In this document: positions 7,508-14,792 of the stretch, one piece after another
Numbering within the stretch: the first letter of the stretch is position 1
Layout: each line of letters opens with the position of its first letter
Origin: Acrocarpospora corrugata
GTDB lineage: Bacteria > Actinomycetota > Actinomycetes > Streptosporangiales > Streptosporangiaceae
Direction: 5' to 3'
DNA length: 48,841 nt
Assembly (NCBI RefSeq): GCF_009687845.1
Contig: NZ_BLAD01000096.1
Span: 1 to 48,841 of the forward strand
The notes under the pieces: generated by a model
The model's database searches: none
Told to the model about the DNA's origin: nothing
What the model saw: the letters and a program-made list of their open reading frames with translations, nothing else
Program-made: the position numbers and the translations under genes

Positions 7508-8347
7508 ATGAGCACTCAGCAGACGCCGCCCGACGACGAGGACGCCGGCGCGGGCGGCTCGGCGGCCTTCTCGCAGTCGCTGGAGCGCGGCCTGGGCATC
7601 CTCTCGGCGTTCAGCGAGACCGGCCCGGTGCTGGGCATCGCCGACATCGCCCGCGCGGTCGGCCTCAACCGCTCCACCACCCACCGGTACGTGGCCACCC
7701 TGGCCAAACTCGCCTACGTGCAGCAGGATCCGGACACCCGGAAATACTCCCTGGGCCCCCGCGTCATCGACCTGGGTTTCGCCGCGCTGAGCTCCATGGA
7801 GATGACCAGGGTCGCCTCCGAGCACCTGCAGGCCCTCTCCGACGAGACCGGGTTCGCGGCCAGCATGGCCGTGCTCGACGGCCCCGACATCGTCTACGTG
7901 GAACGCCGCCGCAGCCGCAGATCCACCGGCCTGGTCGTCGATCTGAACCTGCACGTCGGCTCCCGGCTGCCGGCCTACTGCACCTCGATGGGCAAGGTGC
8001 TGCTGGCCCACCGCGAACCGGCCGCGCTGCGCACCCTGCTGGACCGGACGAACCTGGCCCGCCGCGGCCCGAAGACCATCACCGCCCGCGAGCAGCTGAT
8101 GAACGCCCTGGCCAAGGTCCGCCAGCAGGGGATCGCGGTCAACGACGAGGAGCTCGCGCCGGGCCTGCGCTCCATCGCGGCGCCGATCAGGGACCGGTCG
8201 GGGACGGTGGTCGCGGCCATCAACGTGGCCATCCACCTCACCACCTGGTCGACCTCGATCGACTCGCTGACCAGCCGCATCGACGCGCCGCTCCGCCGGG
8301 CCGCCGCGGTGATCTCGGAACGGCTGGGGTATCGGGCCGAGGCTTGA
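7508..8347 (+). CDS. IclR family transcriptional regulator
   Basis: A 279-residue regulator. A winged helix-turn-helix is at about residues 25-90 (SLERGLGILSAFSETGPV, then GIADIARAVGLNRSTTHRYV). The C-terminal IclR effector domain includes LHVGSRLPAYCTSMGKVLLA and GIAVNDEELAPGLRSIAAPI, both diagnostic. ATG 7508 is chosen because the earlier in-frame codons lie over the intergenic promoter. The gene sits between the divergent liv/aldehyde dehydrogenase operon and a co-directional aldehyde dehydrogenase, with a GTTC-N9-GAAC repeat on each side. This suggests control of both arms of an aromatic- or carboxylate-type catabolic module. The effector is unknown. Confidence 0.95.
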   Translation: MSTQQTPPDDEDAGAGGSAAFSQSLERGLGILSAFSETGPVLGIADIARAVGLNRSTTHRYVATLAKLAYVQQDPDTRKYSLGPRVIDLGFAALSSMEMTRVASEHLQALSDETGFAASMAVLDGPDIVYVERRRSRRSTGLVVDLNLHVGSRLPAYCTSMGKVLLAHREPAALRTLLDRTNLARRGPKTITAREQLMNALAKVRQQGIAVNDEELAPGLRSIAAPIRDRSGTVVAAINVAIHLTTWSTSIDSLTSRIDAPLRRAAAVISERLGYRAEA

Positions 8348-8363
8348 TCATTTCCAGAAAGTG

Positions 8364-8380
8364 TTCGACTGGCTAGAACA
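8364..8380. promoter_or_regulatory. GTTC-N9-GAAC site upstream of aldehyde dehydrogenase
   Basis: GTTC 8364-8367 and GAAC 8377-8380 with a 9-base spacer; the palindrome extends by two more bases on each side (GTGTTC...GAACAC). It lies in the 97-base gap between the IclR gene and the aldehyde dehydrogenase start, and matches the spacing of the site at 7472-7488. Confidence 0.45.
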
Positions 8381-8444
8381 CGGAGTTGATTCATCGGAAA
8401 GGACCTGTCTACATTCGGCGCACTCGACCGGGTGAAGGGACTCC

Positions 8445-9908
8445 GTGGTGCTCCTCAACACGACGCTGTGGCAGGACAAGATTTTTGTTGGCGGCTCGTG
8501 GGAGCCGGGCTCCGGCGGCGGCATGGATGTGATCGAACCTGCCACCGGGGCGTCGCTCGGGCGGATCGGGGTGGCGGACGCGGGCGATCTGGCGCGGGCG
8601 GCGGAGAGTGCGGCGGTGGCCCAGCGGGAATGGGCCGCGACCCCGCATCCGGTGCGGGCGGCGGTGTTGCGGCGGGCGGCGCGGTTGTGGGCCGAGCATG
8701 CCGAGGAGATCTCCTGGTGGAACGTCCGGGAGGTCGGGGCGGTGCCGGGGATGGCGGGCTTTGCCGTACATGTCGCTGAGCAGGAGTGTTACGAGGCGTC
8801 GGCCCTGCCGAGCCGGCCGTACGGTGAGTTGGTCCCCAGTGAGGAGCCTCGGCTGTCGATGGCGACCCGGGTTCCCGCCGGTGTGGTCGGTGTGATCTCG
8901 CCGTTCAACGTGCCGATCATCCTGGGCATCCGGTCGGTCGCGCCCGCTCTGGCCCTGGGCAATGCGGTGATCCTCAAACCGGACCCGCGTACGGCCGTCA
9001 CCGGCGGTGTCACCATCGCCCGGATCTTCGAGGAGGCCGGACTTCCGCCCGGCGTCCTGCAGATGCTCCCCGGGGGCGTCGACGTCGGCGAAGCGCTGAT
9101 CACGCACCCGCTGGTCCGGGTCATCTCCTTCACCGGCTCCACCCAGGCGGGTCGCAAAGTCGGTGAACTCGCCGGCCGTCACCTCAAACGCGCCCACCTG
9201 GAACTCGGCGGCAACTCCGCCCTGATCGTCCTCCCCGACGCCGACCTGGACGCGGCCGTCAACCTGGCCGCCTGGGGCAGTTTCTTCCACCAGGGCCAGA
9301 TCTGCATGACCACCGGCCGCCACCTCGTCCACGAAGCCCTGTACGACGACTTCGTCGAACGCCTCGCCGCCAAAGCCGACAAACTCCCCGTCGGCGACCC
9401 CGCCTCCGGCCAGGTCGCCCTCGGCCCCGTCATCGACGCCGCCCAACGCGACAAAATCCACGGCCTCGTCCGCGACAGCGTCGACCAGGGCGCCACCCTC
9501 GCCGCCGGCGGCCTCTACGACGACCTGTTCTACGCCCCCACCGTCTTGTCCGGCACCACCCCCGCTACCCCCGCCTTCGCCCAGGAAGTCTTCGGCCCCG
9601 TCGCCCCCGTCGCCCGCTTCACCACCCTCGAAGAAGCCGTCCACCTCGCGACCGTCTCCGAATTCGCCCTCTCCCTCGGCATCGTCACCCGCGACGCCAT
9701 GAAGGGCCTCGCCCTCGCCCAGAAAATCCCCACCGGCATCGTCCACATCAACGACCAAACCGTGAACGACGAAGCCAACGCCCCCTTCGGCGGCCTCGCC
9801 GCCTCCGGCACCGGCTCCCGCTTCGGCGGCGCCACAGCCAACATCGAAGCCTTCACCGAAACCCGCTGGATCACCATGCGCGCCGACACCCCCACGTACC
9901 CGTTCTGA
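8445..9908 (+). CDS. Aldehyde dehydrogenase (benzaldehyde/vanillin dehydrogenase-like)
   Basis: A 487-residue NAD(P)-dependent aldehyde dehydrogenase that oxidises an aldehyde to the acid. GTG 8445 is preceded by GAAGGGA, and a second GTG follows directly. Motifs are FTGS (residues 229-232), catalytic Glu253 in HLELGG, catalytic Cys287 in HQGQICMTTGR, and the C-terminal INDQTVNDEANAPFGG. The N-D-Q-T/P-V-x-D-E signature near the end is typical of the benzaldehyde/vanillin subgroup and is shared with the gene at 2018-3475, so the two are likely paralogous. From about 9180 onward nearly every third position is C, a more extreme codon bias than in the first half. Control by the adjacent IclR protein is inferred. 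Confidence 0.95.
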   Translation: MVLLNTTLWQDKIFVGGSWEPGSGGGMDVIEPATGASLGRIGVADAGDLARAAESAAVAQREWAATPHPVRAAVLRRAARLWAEHAEEISWWNVREVGAVPGMAGFAVHVAEQECYEASALPSRPYGELVPSEEPRLSMATRVPAGVVGVISPFNVPIILGIRSVAPALALGNAVILKPDPRTAVTGGVTIARIFEEAGLPPGVLQMLPGGVDVGEALITHPLVRVISFTGSTQAGRKVGELAGRHLKRAHLELGGNSALIVLPDADLDAAVNLAAWGSFFHQGQICMTTGRHLVHEALYDDFVERLAAKADKLPVGDPASGQVALGPVIDAAQRDKIHGLVRDSVDQGATLAAGGLYDDLFYAPTVLSGTTPATPAFAQEVFGPVAPVARFTTLEEAVHLATVSEFALSLGIVTRDAMKGLALAQKIPTGIVHINDQTVNDEANAPFGGLAASGTGSRFGGATANIEAFTETRWITMRADTPTYPF

Positions 9909-10041
9909 CGGCGAGAAACGTGGCGTCCCCTCACCCTGACGCAACGCCTGGATGCCTCGCGTTCCCGGCGTTTCTGGGTGCGCGGGGAGCTGACGAGGTC
10001 GGCTTCTATCCCGAAACCCCTGCCTGACCATGGAACTTGCG

Positions 10042-10067
10042 TAAACTGAAAGCTATGTTTCAGTTTA
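10042..10067. promoter_or_regulatory. Perfect 10-bp inverted repeat over the translation start (autoregulatory operator candidate)
   Basis: TAAACTGAAA (10042-10051), a 6-base loop, then TTTCAGTTTA (10058-10067). The right arm ends on the A of the chosen ATG and the loop contains an alternative ATG at 10055. No Shine-Dalgarno sequence is visible. The encoded protein has its own winged helix, so binding here would repress its own operon, as toxin-antitoxin operons commonly do. An RNA hairpin masking the start is an alternative. Confidence 0.5.
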
Positions 10068-10663
10068 TGAAACAACCGCCTTCAGTGCTGCTCCCCCTGG
10101 TCAGAACGGCCTTCCAAGGGGAGCTGTTGGCTTGGCTCTATCTGCACCCGGAGGACGAGTATCCGTTGGTCGTCCTGGCGCAGCAGTTCCGGGTATCGCC
10201 CGCGTCCGTGACCAGGGAAGTCGATCGCCTGTCCGCGGCGGGCCTCATCAAGGTGCGCCGGGTCGGAAATCTCCGTCTGGTCAGCGCGGACGAAGAAACC
10301 ATCATCGCCAGGCCGCTGACCGAGCTGTTGGCTCTCACCTATGGCCCGATTGTCGTATTGCCCGAGCTCCTGAGTGGTGTGCCAGGGGTGGAGGAGGCGT
10401 ACATCTATGGCTCGTGGGCGGCACGGTACGAAGGCGAGCCTGGCCGGGTGCCGAGAGACGTCGATGTGCTGGTCGTGGGCGAGCCGGGCGAGGATGACCT
10501 CTATCTTGTCGCGAGGCGGGCGGAGCAGCAGCTCGGGCGCGAAGTGAACCTTCGCAGGATGAGTCGCGGAACCTGGGAGTCCACGGACGAGGACCCCTTC
10601 CTTGAGTCGCTGCGGTCGCGTCCATTGGTAGGTCTGGAAATCGAGGGAACGGGAGTCGCATGA
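10067..10663 (+). CDS. Winged-helix + minimal nucleotidyltransferase fusion (MNT antitoxin-like)
   Basis: A 198-residue protein. Residues about 15-75 form a winged helix of ArsR/MarR type (LAQQFRVSPASVTREVDRL). Residues about 105-150 form a pol-beta-like nucleotidyltransferase core: YIYGSWAAR with the GS motif at 115-116, and DVDVLVV supplying Asp131 and Asp133. MNT proteins paired with HEPN toxins inactivate the toxin by AMPylation in characterised systems. The ATGA overlap with the following HEPN gene fits such a pair. The start could also be ATG 10055 or TTG 10037; the palindrome over this region leaves the choice open. Confidence 0.9.
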   Translation: MKQPPSVLLPLVRTAFQGELLAWLYLHPEDEYPLVVLAQQFRVSPASVTREVDRLSAAGLIKVRRVGNLRLVSADEETIIARPLTELLALTYGPIVVLPELLSGVPGVEEAYIYGSWAARYEGEPGRVPRDVDVLVVGEPGEDDLYLVARRAEQQLGREVNLRRMSRGTWESTDEDPFLESLRSRPLVGLEIEGTGVA

Positions 10664-11125
10664 GGTGGGAGCAGGGGCGGCAGGCGATCGACGGCATGAT
10701 CGGCCGTGGCGAGGTGGAGCGGGTCCCGGCGAGTCGTTCCCAAGCGGACAGCCTGCTCGATCAGGTCAACCGGCACCTGGCCACGGTCCGATTGGCCAAA
10801 GAGTCCGATCCTGTCGGCGCATATCAGCTGCTGTACGACGCCGCGCGTAAGGCCCTCTGCGCCGTCCTGGAGAACCAAGGCCTGCGGGCGACCTCACGCG
10901 GCGGCCACATCGCCGTCTATGAAGCGGTTAGCGCGCAGTTGGATCCGCCGCTCGGGCAGAGGCCTGCGGCCGTTCGACCGGATGCGGCGACGCCGGAATG
11001 ACGCGGAATATCCGCGACGCGACTCGGACGGCTTCAACGCAGGGGACGTGGATCGGGACATTCCCAAGGTCGAAGAGATCATCCAGATAGCGGTAAAGGT
11101 CGTAGACCAGATGCAGCCCTACTGA
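10660..11125 (+). pseudogene. HEPN-domain protein (toxin-like), frameshifted
   Basis: ATG 10660 overlaps the MNT stop. The first frame gives about 100 residues of helical HEPN-type sequence (AYQLLYDAARKALCAVLENQ), then runs off its family sequence to a stop at 11001. The family sequence continues in the +1 frame as RGLRPFDRMRRRRNDAEYP and on to VVDQMQPY, with TGA at 11123-11125. The conserved R-x-x-x-N-x-A-E-Y element, the functional end of the domain, lies only in the second frame. Removing one G from GGG at 10954-10956 restores a single protein of about 154 residues. The toxin is therefore broken in this sequence unless the extra G is an assembly error. Confidence 0.8.
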
Positions 11126-11195
11126 ATTCTGGCCCGCCTGAAGCCTCCGGCAGCTGTGAAGAGCCGCGTGCGGGCTCGCAGGCGCTCCCGGCGCG

Positions 11196-11876
11196 TTAGG
11201 GGCGATCAGGGACGGATATGTGTGAAGGCACGGCGAGGTTGGGGGGTAGCAGCAGAGGGTCGGGGATGGGGGTGCCGTAGGTGGTGGTTATGGGGATTAC
11301 GCCGGCCCATAGGCCGAGCTGGGAGTCGGGGCTGTCTCCGTCGTCGGGTGGGCCGGTGCGGATTTTGACGGAGGCTTCGTTGAGGGGGAGGGCCAGGAGG
11401 GTGGTGGCGGCCAGTTCTTTGCGGGTGGGGCGGCGGGCGTAGTTCCATTGGCCGGGGGCGCATTGGTCGGTGACTATTTGGAGGCCGTGTAGTTTTTCGG
11501 GTTCTTCGGTGACCTGGCGGGGGGTGCCGTAGATCATCGCGCAGCGGTAGTTGATGCCGTGTTCGAAGACGGAGCGGGCCAGGACCAGGCCGTCGAGGTG
11601 GGTGACGGTGACGCATACCGTCTGCTGGGGGGCGCCGACGAGGCTCCGGCTGGCGACTGAGCCGTGGAAGTAGAGGGTGTCGGCGGTGGCGCCGTACACG
11701 GTCGGGAGGACCATGACCGTGCCGTCGACCACTACGCCCAGGTGGCAGACGAAACCGGCGGCCAGGATGGCGTCGAGGTCGGCGCGGTCGTAGCTGCCTT
11801 TTTCCTTCATGCGGCGGAGGCTCGTACGGTCGGTGCGGCCCAGGCTGCTGACGGGCGGTGGGATGACATTGTCCAC
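11196..11876 (-). CDS. Pyridoxamine 5'-phosphate oxidase-fold flavin protein (NimA-like)
   Basis: A 226-residue FMN-binding split-barrel protein. The start is taken as GTG 11876; the much longer open frame upstream is antisense to the DUF427 gene. It opens RMKEKGSYDRADLDAILAAG followed by VCHLGVVVDGTVMVLPTVYG and TLYFHGSVASRSL, the pattern of the NimA/Pyridox_ox_2 family of putative flavin reductases, including nitroimidazole-resistance proteins. The C-terminal TYGTPIPDPLL is also typical. It is a stand-alone gene divergent from the DUF427 gene, 72 bases away. The substrate is unknown. Confidence 0.9.
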   Translation of the reverse strand: MDNVIPPPVSSLGRTDRTSLRRMKEKGSYDRADLDAILAAGFVCHLGVVVDGTVMVLPTVYGATADTLYFHGSVASRSLVGAPQQTVCVTVTHLDGLVLARSVFEHGINYRCAMIYGTPRQVTEEPEKLHGLQIVTDQCAPGQWNYARRPTRKELAATTLLALPLNEASVKIRTGPPDDGDSPDSQLGLWAGVIPITTTYGTPIPDPLLLPPNLAVPSHISVPDRP

Positions 11877-11948
11877 GGAGGCAGGATATGGCCGCTCAAA
11901 ACGGGGGCGGCTCTTGGCCGGGGTTACGGTGGTGGGAGGGGGTGAGAC

Positions 11949-12668
11949 ATGACGCTCAGGTGGGAGCCGAGTCGGCGCTGGGTTCGCTGTTACCGAGGGG
12001 ACCTCCTCGTCGTGGACAGCCGGGCGCCGGTGCTGGTGTGGGAGTCGGGTCGTAACGTCCCCCGTTACGCGTTTCCGGCCGGCGATGTCCGTGGTGATCT
12101 GCTCAAGGCCGCCGCCGACCCGCCCAGTGGACGTCACGAGTGCTACGACCTGGTCGTGGACGGCGAGATCGTGTCCAACGTGGCCTACTCCTACCCGGAG
12201 CTGCCCGGTTATCTCGCTTTTGAGTGGGCGCCCGTGTTCGACAGGTGGCTGGAAGAGGAGGAGGAGATCTTCGTGCATCCGCGTGATCCGCACAGTCGAG
12301 TTGATGCGATACCCAGTTCCCGGCATGTCCGGGTTGAGATCAATGGCCGGGTCGTCGCTGATACCAGGGAGCCGGTGCTGCTGTTTGAGACCGGGCTGCC
12401 GACGCGCTACTACATTCCGGCCAAGGATGTGGATTTCGACCAGCTTGTCGCGACCGACAGTCATACCCGGTGTCCGTACAAGGGGGAGGCGTCGTACTGG
12501 TCGTTGCGTGAGCCTGTTGAGGGGGTTCCGGCTGATGTGGCCTGGGCTTACCCGGAGCCGATTCAGGCTGTCGCGAACATCAAGGACTATGTCTCGTTCT
12601 ACAACGAGGTCGTGGACATCGTCGTCGACGGGGAGCGCGAGGAGCGCCCGGTGACCAAGTTTCATTAG
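11949..12668 (+). CDS. Tandem DUF427 protein
   Basis: A 239-residue protein made of two copies of the DUF427 fold. The first, residues about 5-100, contains VDSRAPVLVWESGRNVPRYAF and ends in VAYSYPELPGYLAFEW. The second, residues about 122-232, contains VADTREPVLLFETGLPTRYYI and VAWAYPEPIQAVANIKDYVSF. The aligned pieces show an internal duplication. A short Glu-rich segment (WLEEEEEIF) joins the repeats. No catalytic residues are known for the family, so no reaction is assigned. It is convergent with the ferredoxin gene across 21 bases. Confidence 0.95.
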   Translation: MTLRWEPSRRWVRCYRGDLLVVDSRAPVLVWESGRNVPRYAFPAGDVRGDLLKAAADPPSGRHECYDLVVDGEIVSNVAYSYPELPGYLAFEWAPVFDRWLEEEEEIFVHPRDPHSRVDAIPSSRHVRVEINGRVVADTREPVLLFETGLPTRYYIPAKDVDFDQLVATDSHTRCPYKGEASYWSLREPVEGVPADVAWAYPEPIQAVANIKDYVSFYNEVVDIVVDGEREERPVTKFH

Positions 12669-12689
12669 TCGGCGGGCGCTCGTGCGTGG

Positions 12690-12887
12690 CTAGTCGGTGA
12701 CCTTGATTGCGCCGGTCGGGCAGTTGTTTTCGGCCTGCCGGGCGGCGCGGTCGCGTTCGGGCGGTGGTTCGGGTTGAAGTACGACCACCAGTCCTTCGTC
12801 GTCGTCCTGGTCGAAGAGGTCGGGTGCGATGCGGACGCAGTTTCCGGAGCCGGCGCACACGCTCCGGTCGCCCTCGACGCGGCTCAC
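12690..12887 (-). CDS. [3Fe-4S] ferredoxin partner of the P450
   Basis: A 65-residue soluble ferredoxin. GTG 12887 overlaps the P450 stop (GTGA). The cluster ligands are visible as CAGSGNC (C-x5-C) near the N-terminus and CPTGAI near the C-terminus. The position of a fourth ligand is occupied by a non-Cys residue (Gly or Ser in CAGSGNC), giving the 3Fe-4S pattern typical of actinobacterial P450 ferredoxins. Length and acidic middle (DLFDQDDDEG) fit the family. Translational coupling says it donates electrons to the adjacent P450. No ferredoxin reductase gene is nearby. Confidence 0.93.
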   Translation of the reverse strand: MSRVEGDRSVCAGSGNCVRIAPDLFDQDDDEGLVVVLQPEPPPERDRAARQAENNCPTGAIKVTD

Positions 12888-14071
12888 CACGTCACCGGCA
12901 GGCGCTGCGCGCCGAAGATGACCGCGTCCCGGAACTCGACCTCGGCGGGATCTATTGCCAGGGCGAGGTTCGGCAGCCGGGTCAGGAGTTCCTCCAGCGC
13001 GATCCGTAGTTCGGCGCGGGCCAGCGGCTGTCCGATGCACTGGTGCACGCCGAACCCGAAGGCCACGTGCGAGTGGCTGCCCCGGCTCAGGTCCAGGGCG
13101 TCGGGGTCGGTGAAGACCGTTTCGTCATGGTTGGCGCCGGCCAGCCACGCGATCACGCCCTCGCCCGCCTTGATGACCTGGCCGCCGACCTCGGTGTCGG
13201 CCGTCGCGACCCGGGGCAGACCGGTTCTGACGATGGTCAGGAAGCGCAGCAGTTCCTCCACCGCGTCCTCGATCGCCTCAGGCTTGTCCGCCAGCCGCCG
13301 TACCTCCTCGGGGTGTTGCAGGAGCATCAGGGTGCTCAGCCCGATCATGTTGGATGTCGTCTCATGTCCGGCGACGAGCAGCAGCATGGACATGCCGATC
13401 AGCTCGTCGGCGGTCATCTCGCCGGTGGCCACCCGCTCGGCGGCGAGCCGGCTGACCAGGTCCTCGCCGCCCTCCCGCTGCTTGGCCGCGACCAGTTTGG
13501 CCAGGTAGCCGAGAAGATCGTCGCGGGCCGCCCGCGCCGCCTCGATGGGGGTCGCCCAGGCCAGCATGGTCCGGCTGCGCTCCTGGAAAAACCCATGATC
13601 GGTGTACGGCACCCCGAGCAGATGGCAGATCACCATCGACGGCACCGGCAGCGCGAACCACTTGATCAGATCCGCGGGCGCCCCGGACGCCCGCATGGCG
13701 TCGAGCGCGCCGACCACCGTGTCCCTGATCAGCGGCTCCAGCAACCGGACATGCCTGATCATGAACTCGGGCGTGAGCATGCGCCGGAAATGGGCGTGGT
13801 CGGCCCCGTCCATCCGGATGAACATGCCCGGCAGCGGGCTGACCTCCGACGGCGGGATAGGCCGGATCGCCGGAAAGCCCGGCTTGGTGAGGTTGCTGGA
13901 GAAGTCGGCGCTGCGCAGCACCTGCCGGACGTCCTCGTGCCGGGTGACCAGCCAGGCGACCTGCCCGGTGGGGAGCTCGACCTGGCCGATCCCGTCCGGG
14001 AACGGGAACCTGGGCGGGATCAGCGGGTCCCGGTCCTGCGGGCGGAACGGAAACCGCGGCATGTCGTTCAT
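12884..14071 (-). CDS. Cytochrome P450 (CYP)
   Basis: A 395-residue soluble class I cytochrome P450. ATG 14071 has GGAGG 5 bases upstream; the longer open frame beyond it is antisense to the DUF1275 gene. The I-helix oxygen-binding motif AGHETT is at 234-239, ExxR at Glu273-Arg276 (ELLR), and the heme loop FGFGVHQCIG has the thiolate ligand at Cys345. The N-terminal half contains FIRMDGADHAHFRRML, the usual C-helix W/H-x-x-x-R heme-propionate region with His. The substrate is unknown, and no biosynthetic cluster surrounds it. It forms a two-gene operon with the ferredoxin. Confidence 0.97.
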   Translation of the reverse strand: MNDMPRFPFRPQDRDPLIPPRFPFPDGIGQVELPTGQVAWLVTRHEDVRQVLRSADFSSNLTKPGFPAIRPIPPSEVSPLPGMFIRMDGADHAHFRRMLTPEFMIRHVRLLEPLIRDTVVGALDAMRASGAPADLIKWFALPVPSMVICHLLGVPYTDHGFFQERSRTMLAWATPIEAARAARDDLLGYLAKLVAAKQREGGEDLVSRLAAERVATGEMTADELIGMSMLLLVAGHETTSNMIGLSTLMLLQHPEEVRRLADKPEAIEDAVEELLRFLTIVRTGLPRVATADTEVGGQVIKAGEGVIAWLAGANHDETVFTDPDALDLSRGSHSHVAFGFGVHQCIGQPLARAELRIALEELLTRLPNLALAIDPAEVEFRDAVIFGAQRLPVTW

Positions 14072-14137
14072 AGATCCTCCGATGTGGATGTACTCGGGGG
14101 GTCTTGAGTTCCACGGTCTCATGGGCCGCCCGGGGGT

Positions 14138-14791
14138 ATGCAAGCGAGGTCGCCCGGGAATCTGATCATCGTGCCCGACCGGATGCTGAAGTCTGCGATC
14201 TTGACGCTCACGGTGGTGAGCGGGCTGGTCGACGCGGTCAGTTTTCTGGGGCTGGGCAGCGTGTTCTGTTCGGCGATCACCGGCAACATCGTGCTGCTGG
14301 GCCTGGCGCTGGGGGGCGCGTCCGGGTTCGCGGTCTGGCCGCATTTCGTGGCGCTGGCGGCGTATGTGGCCGGGGCGGTGGCGGGCGCGTTCCTCGGGCG
14401 GGCCGGGCCGGGGTGGCTGCGGGCCGCGCTGGCTGTGGAGGCGGTGCTGCTGGCTTCGGCCACGGTGATGGCGTTCGCGGGCGTCTCCGCGTACGCGTTG
14501 ATCGTGGTGCTGGCGTTCGCGATGGGCATCCGGAATCTGACGACCCGCCGCCTCGGCGTACCCAACCTGACCAGCACCACGGTGATGACCACGACGGTGA
14601 CCTCCATGATCGCGGGGCTGCCGCTGATGGGCGGGCATGATCCGCATGTCGGGCGGCTGGCGGCGTCCGTGGTCGCGCTGATCTGCGGCGTGGTCGCGGG
14701 CGGCTGGCTGGTCGTCCATCACGGGATCGCCTGGCCGCTGGCGATCGGCACGGTTCCGGTGGTCCTGCTGGCGGTCATTGCGATCAAGTAG
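14138..14791 (+). CDS. DUF1275 (YoaK-like) integral membrane protein
   Basis: A 217-residue protein with about six hydrophobic helices. The family hallmark is the first helix, LTVVSGLVDAVSFLGLGSVF, followed by CSAITGNIVLLGLAL (the F-x-x-x-x-T-G-N element) and, later, NLTTRRLGVPNLTSTTVMTT (the N-x-x-T-G/S-x-x-T element). Transport or another function has not been established for the family. GTG 14171 is an alternative start. The gene is divergent from the P450 (66 bases) and ends one base before the convergent sigma-hydrolase gene. Confidence 0.9.
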   Translation: MQARSPGNLIIVPDRMLKSAILTLTVVSGLVDAVSFLGLGSVFCSAITGNIVLLGLALGGASGFAVWPHFVALAAYVAGAVAGAFLGRAGPGWLRAALAVEAVLLASATVMAFAGVSAYALIVVLAFAMGIRNLTTRRLGVPNLTSTTVMTTTVTSMIAGLPLMGGHDPHVGRLAASVVALICGVVAGGWLVVHHGIAWPLAIGTVPVVLLAVIAIK

Positions 14792-14792
14792 T

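Noticed and set aside
9914-9975. AGAAACG ... CGTTTCT possible terminator after the second aldehyde dehydrogenase
   Set aside because: The 7-base arms are 48 bases apart with no compact stem, so it is not convincing as a hairpin.
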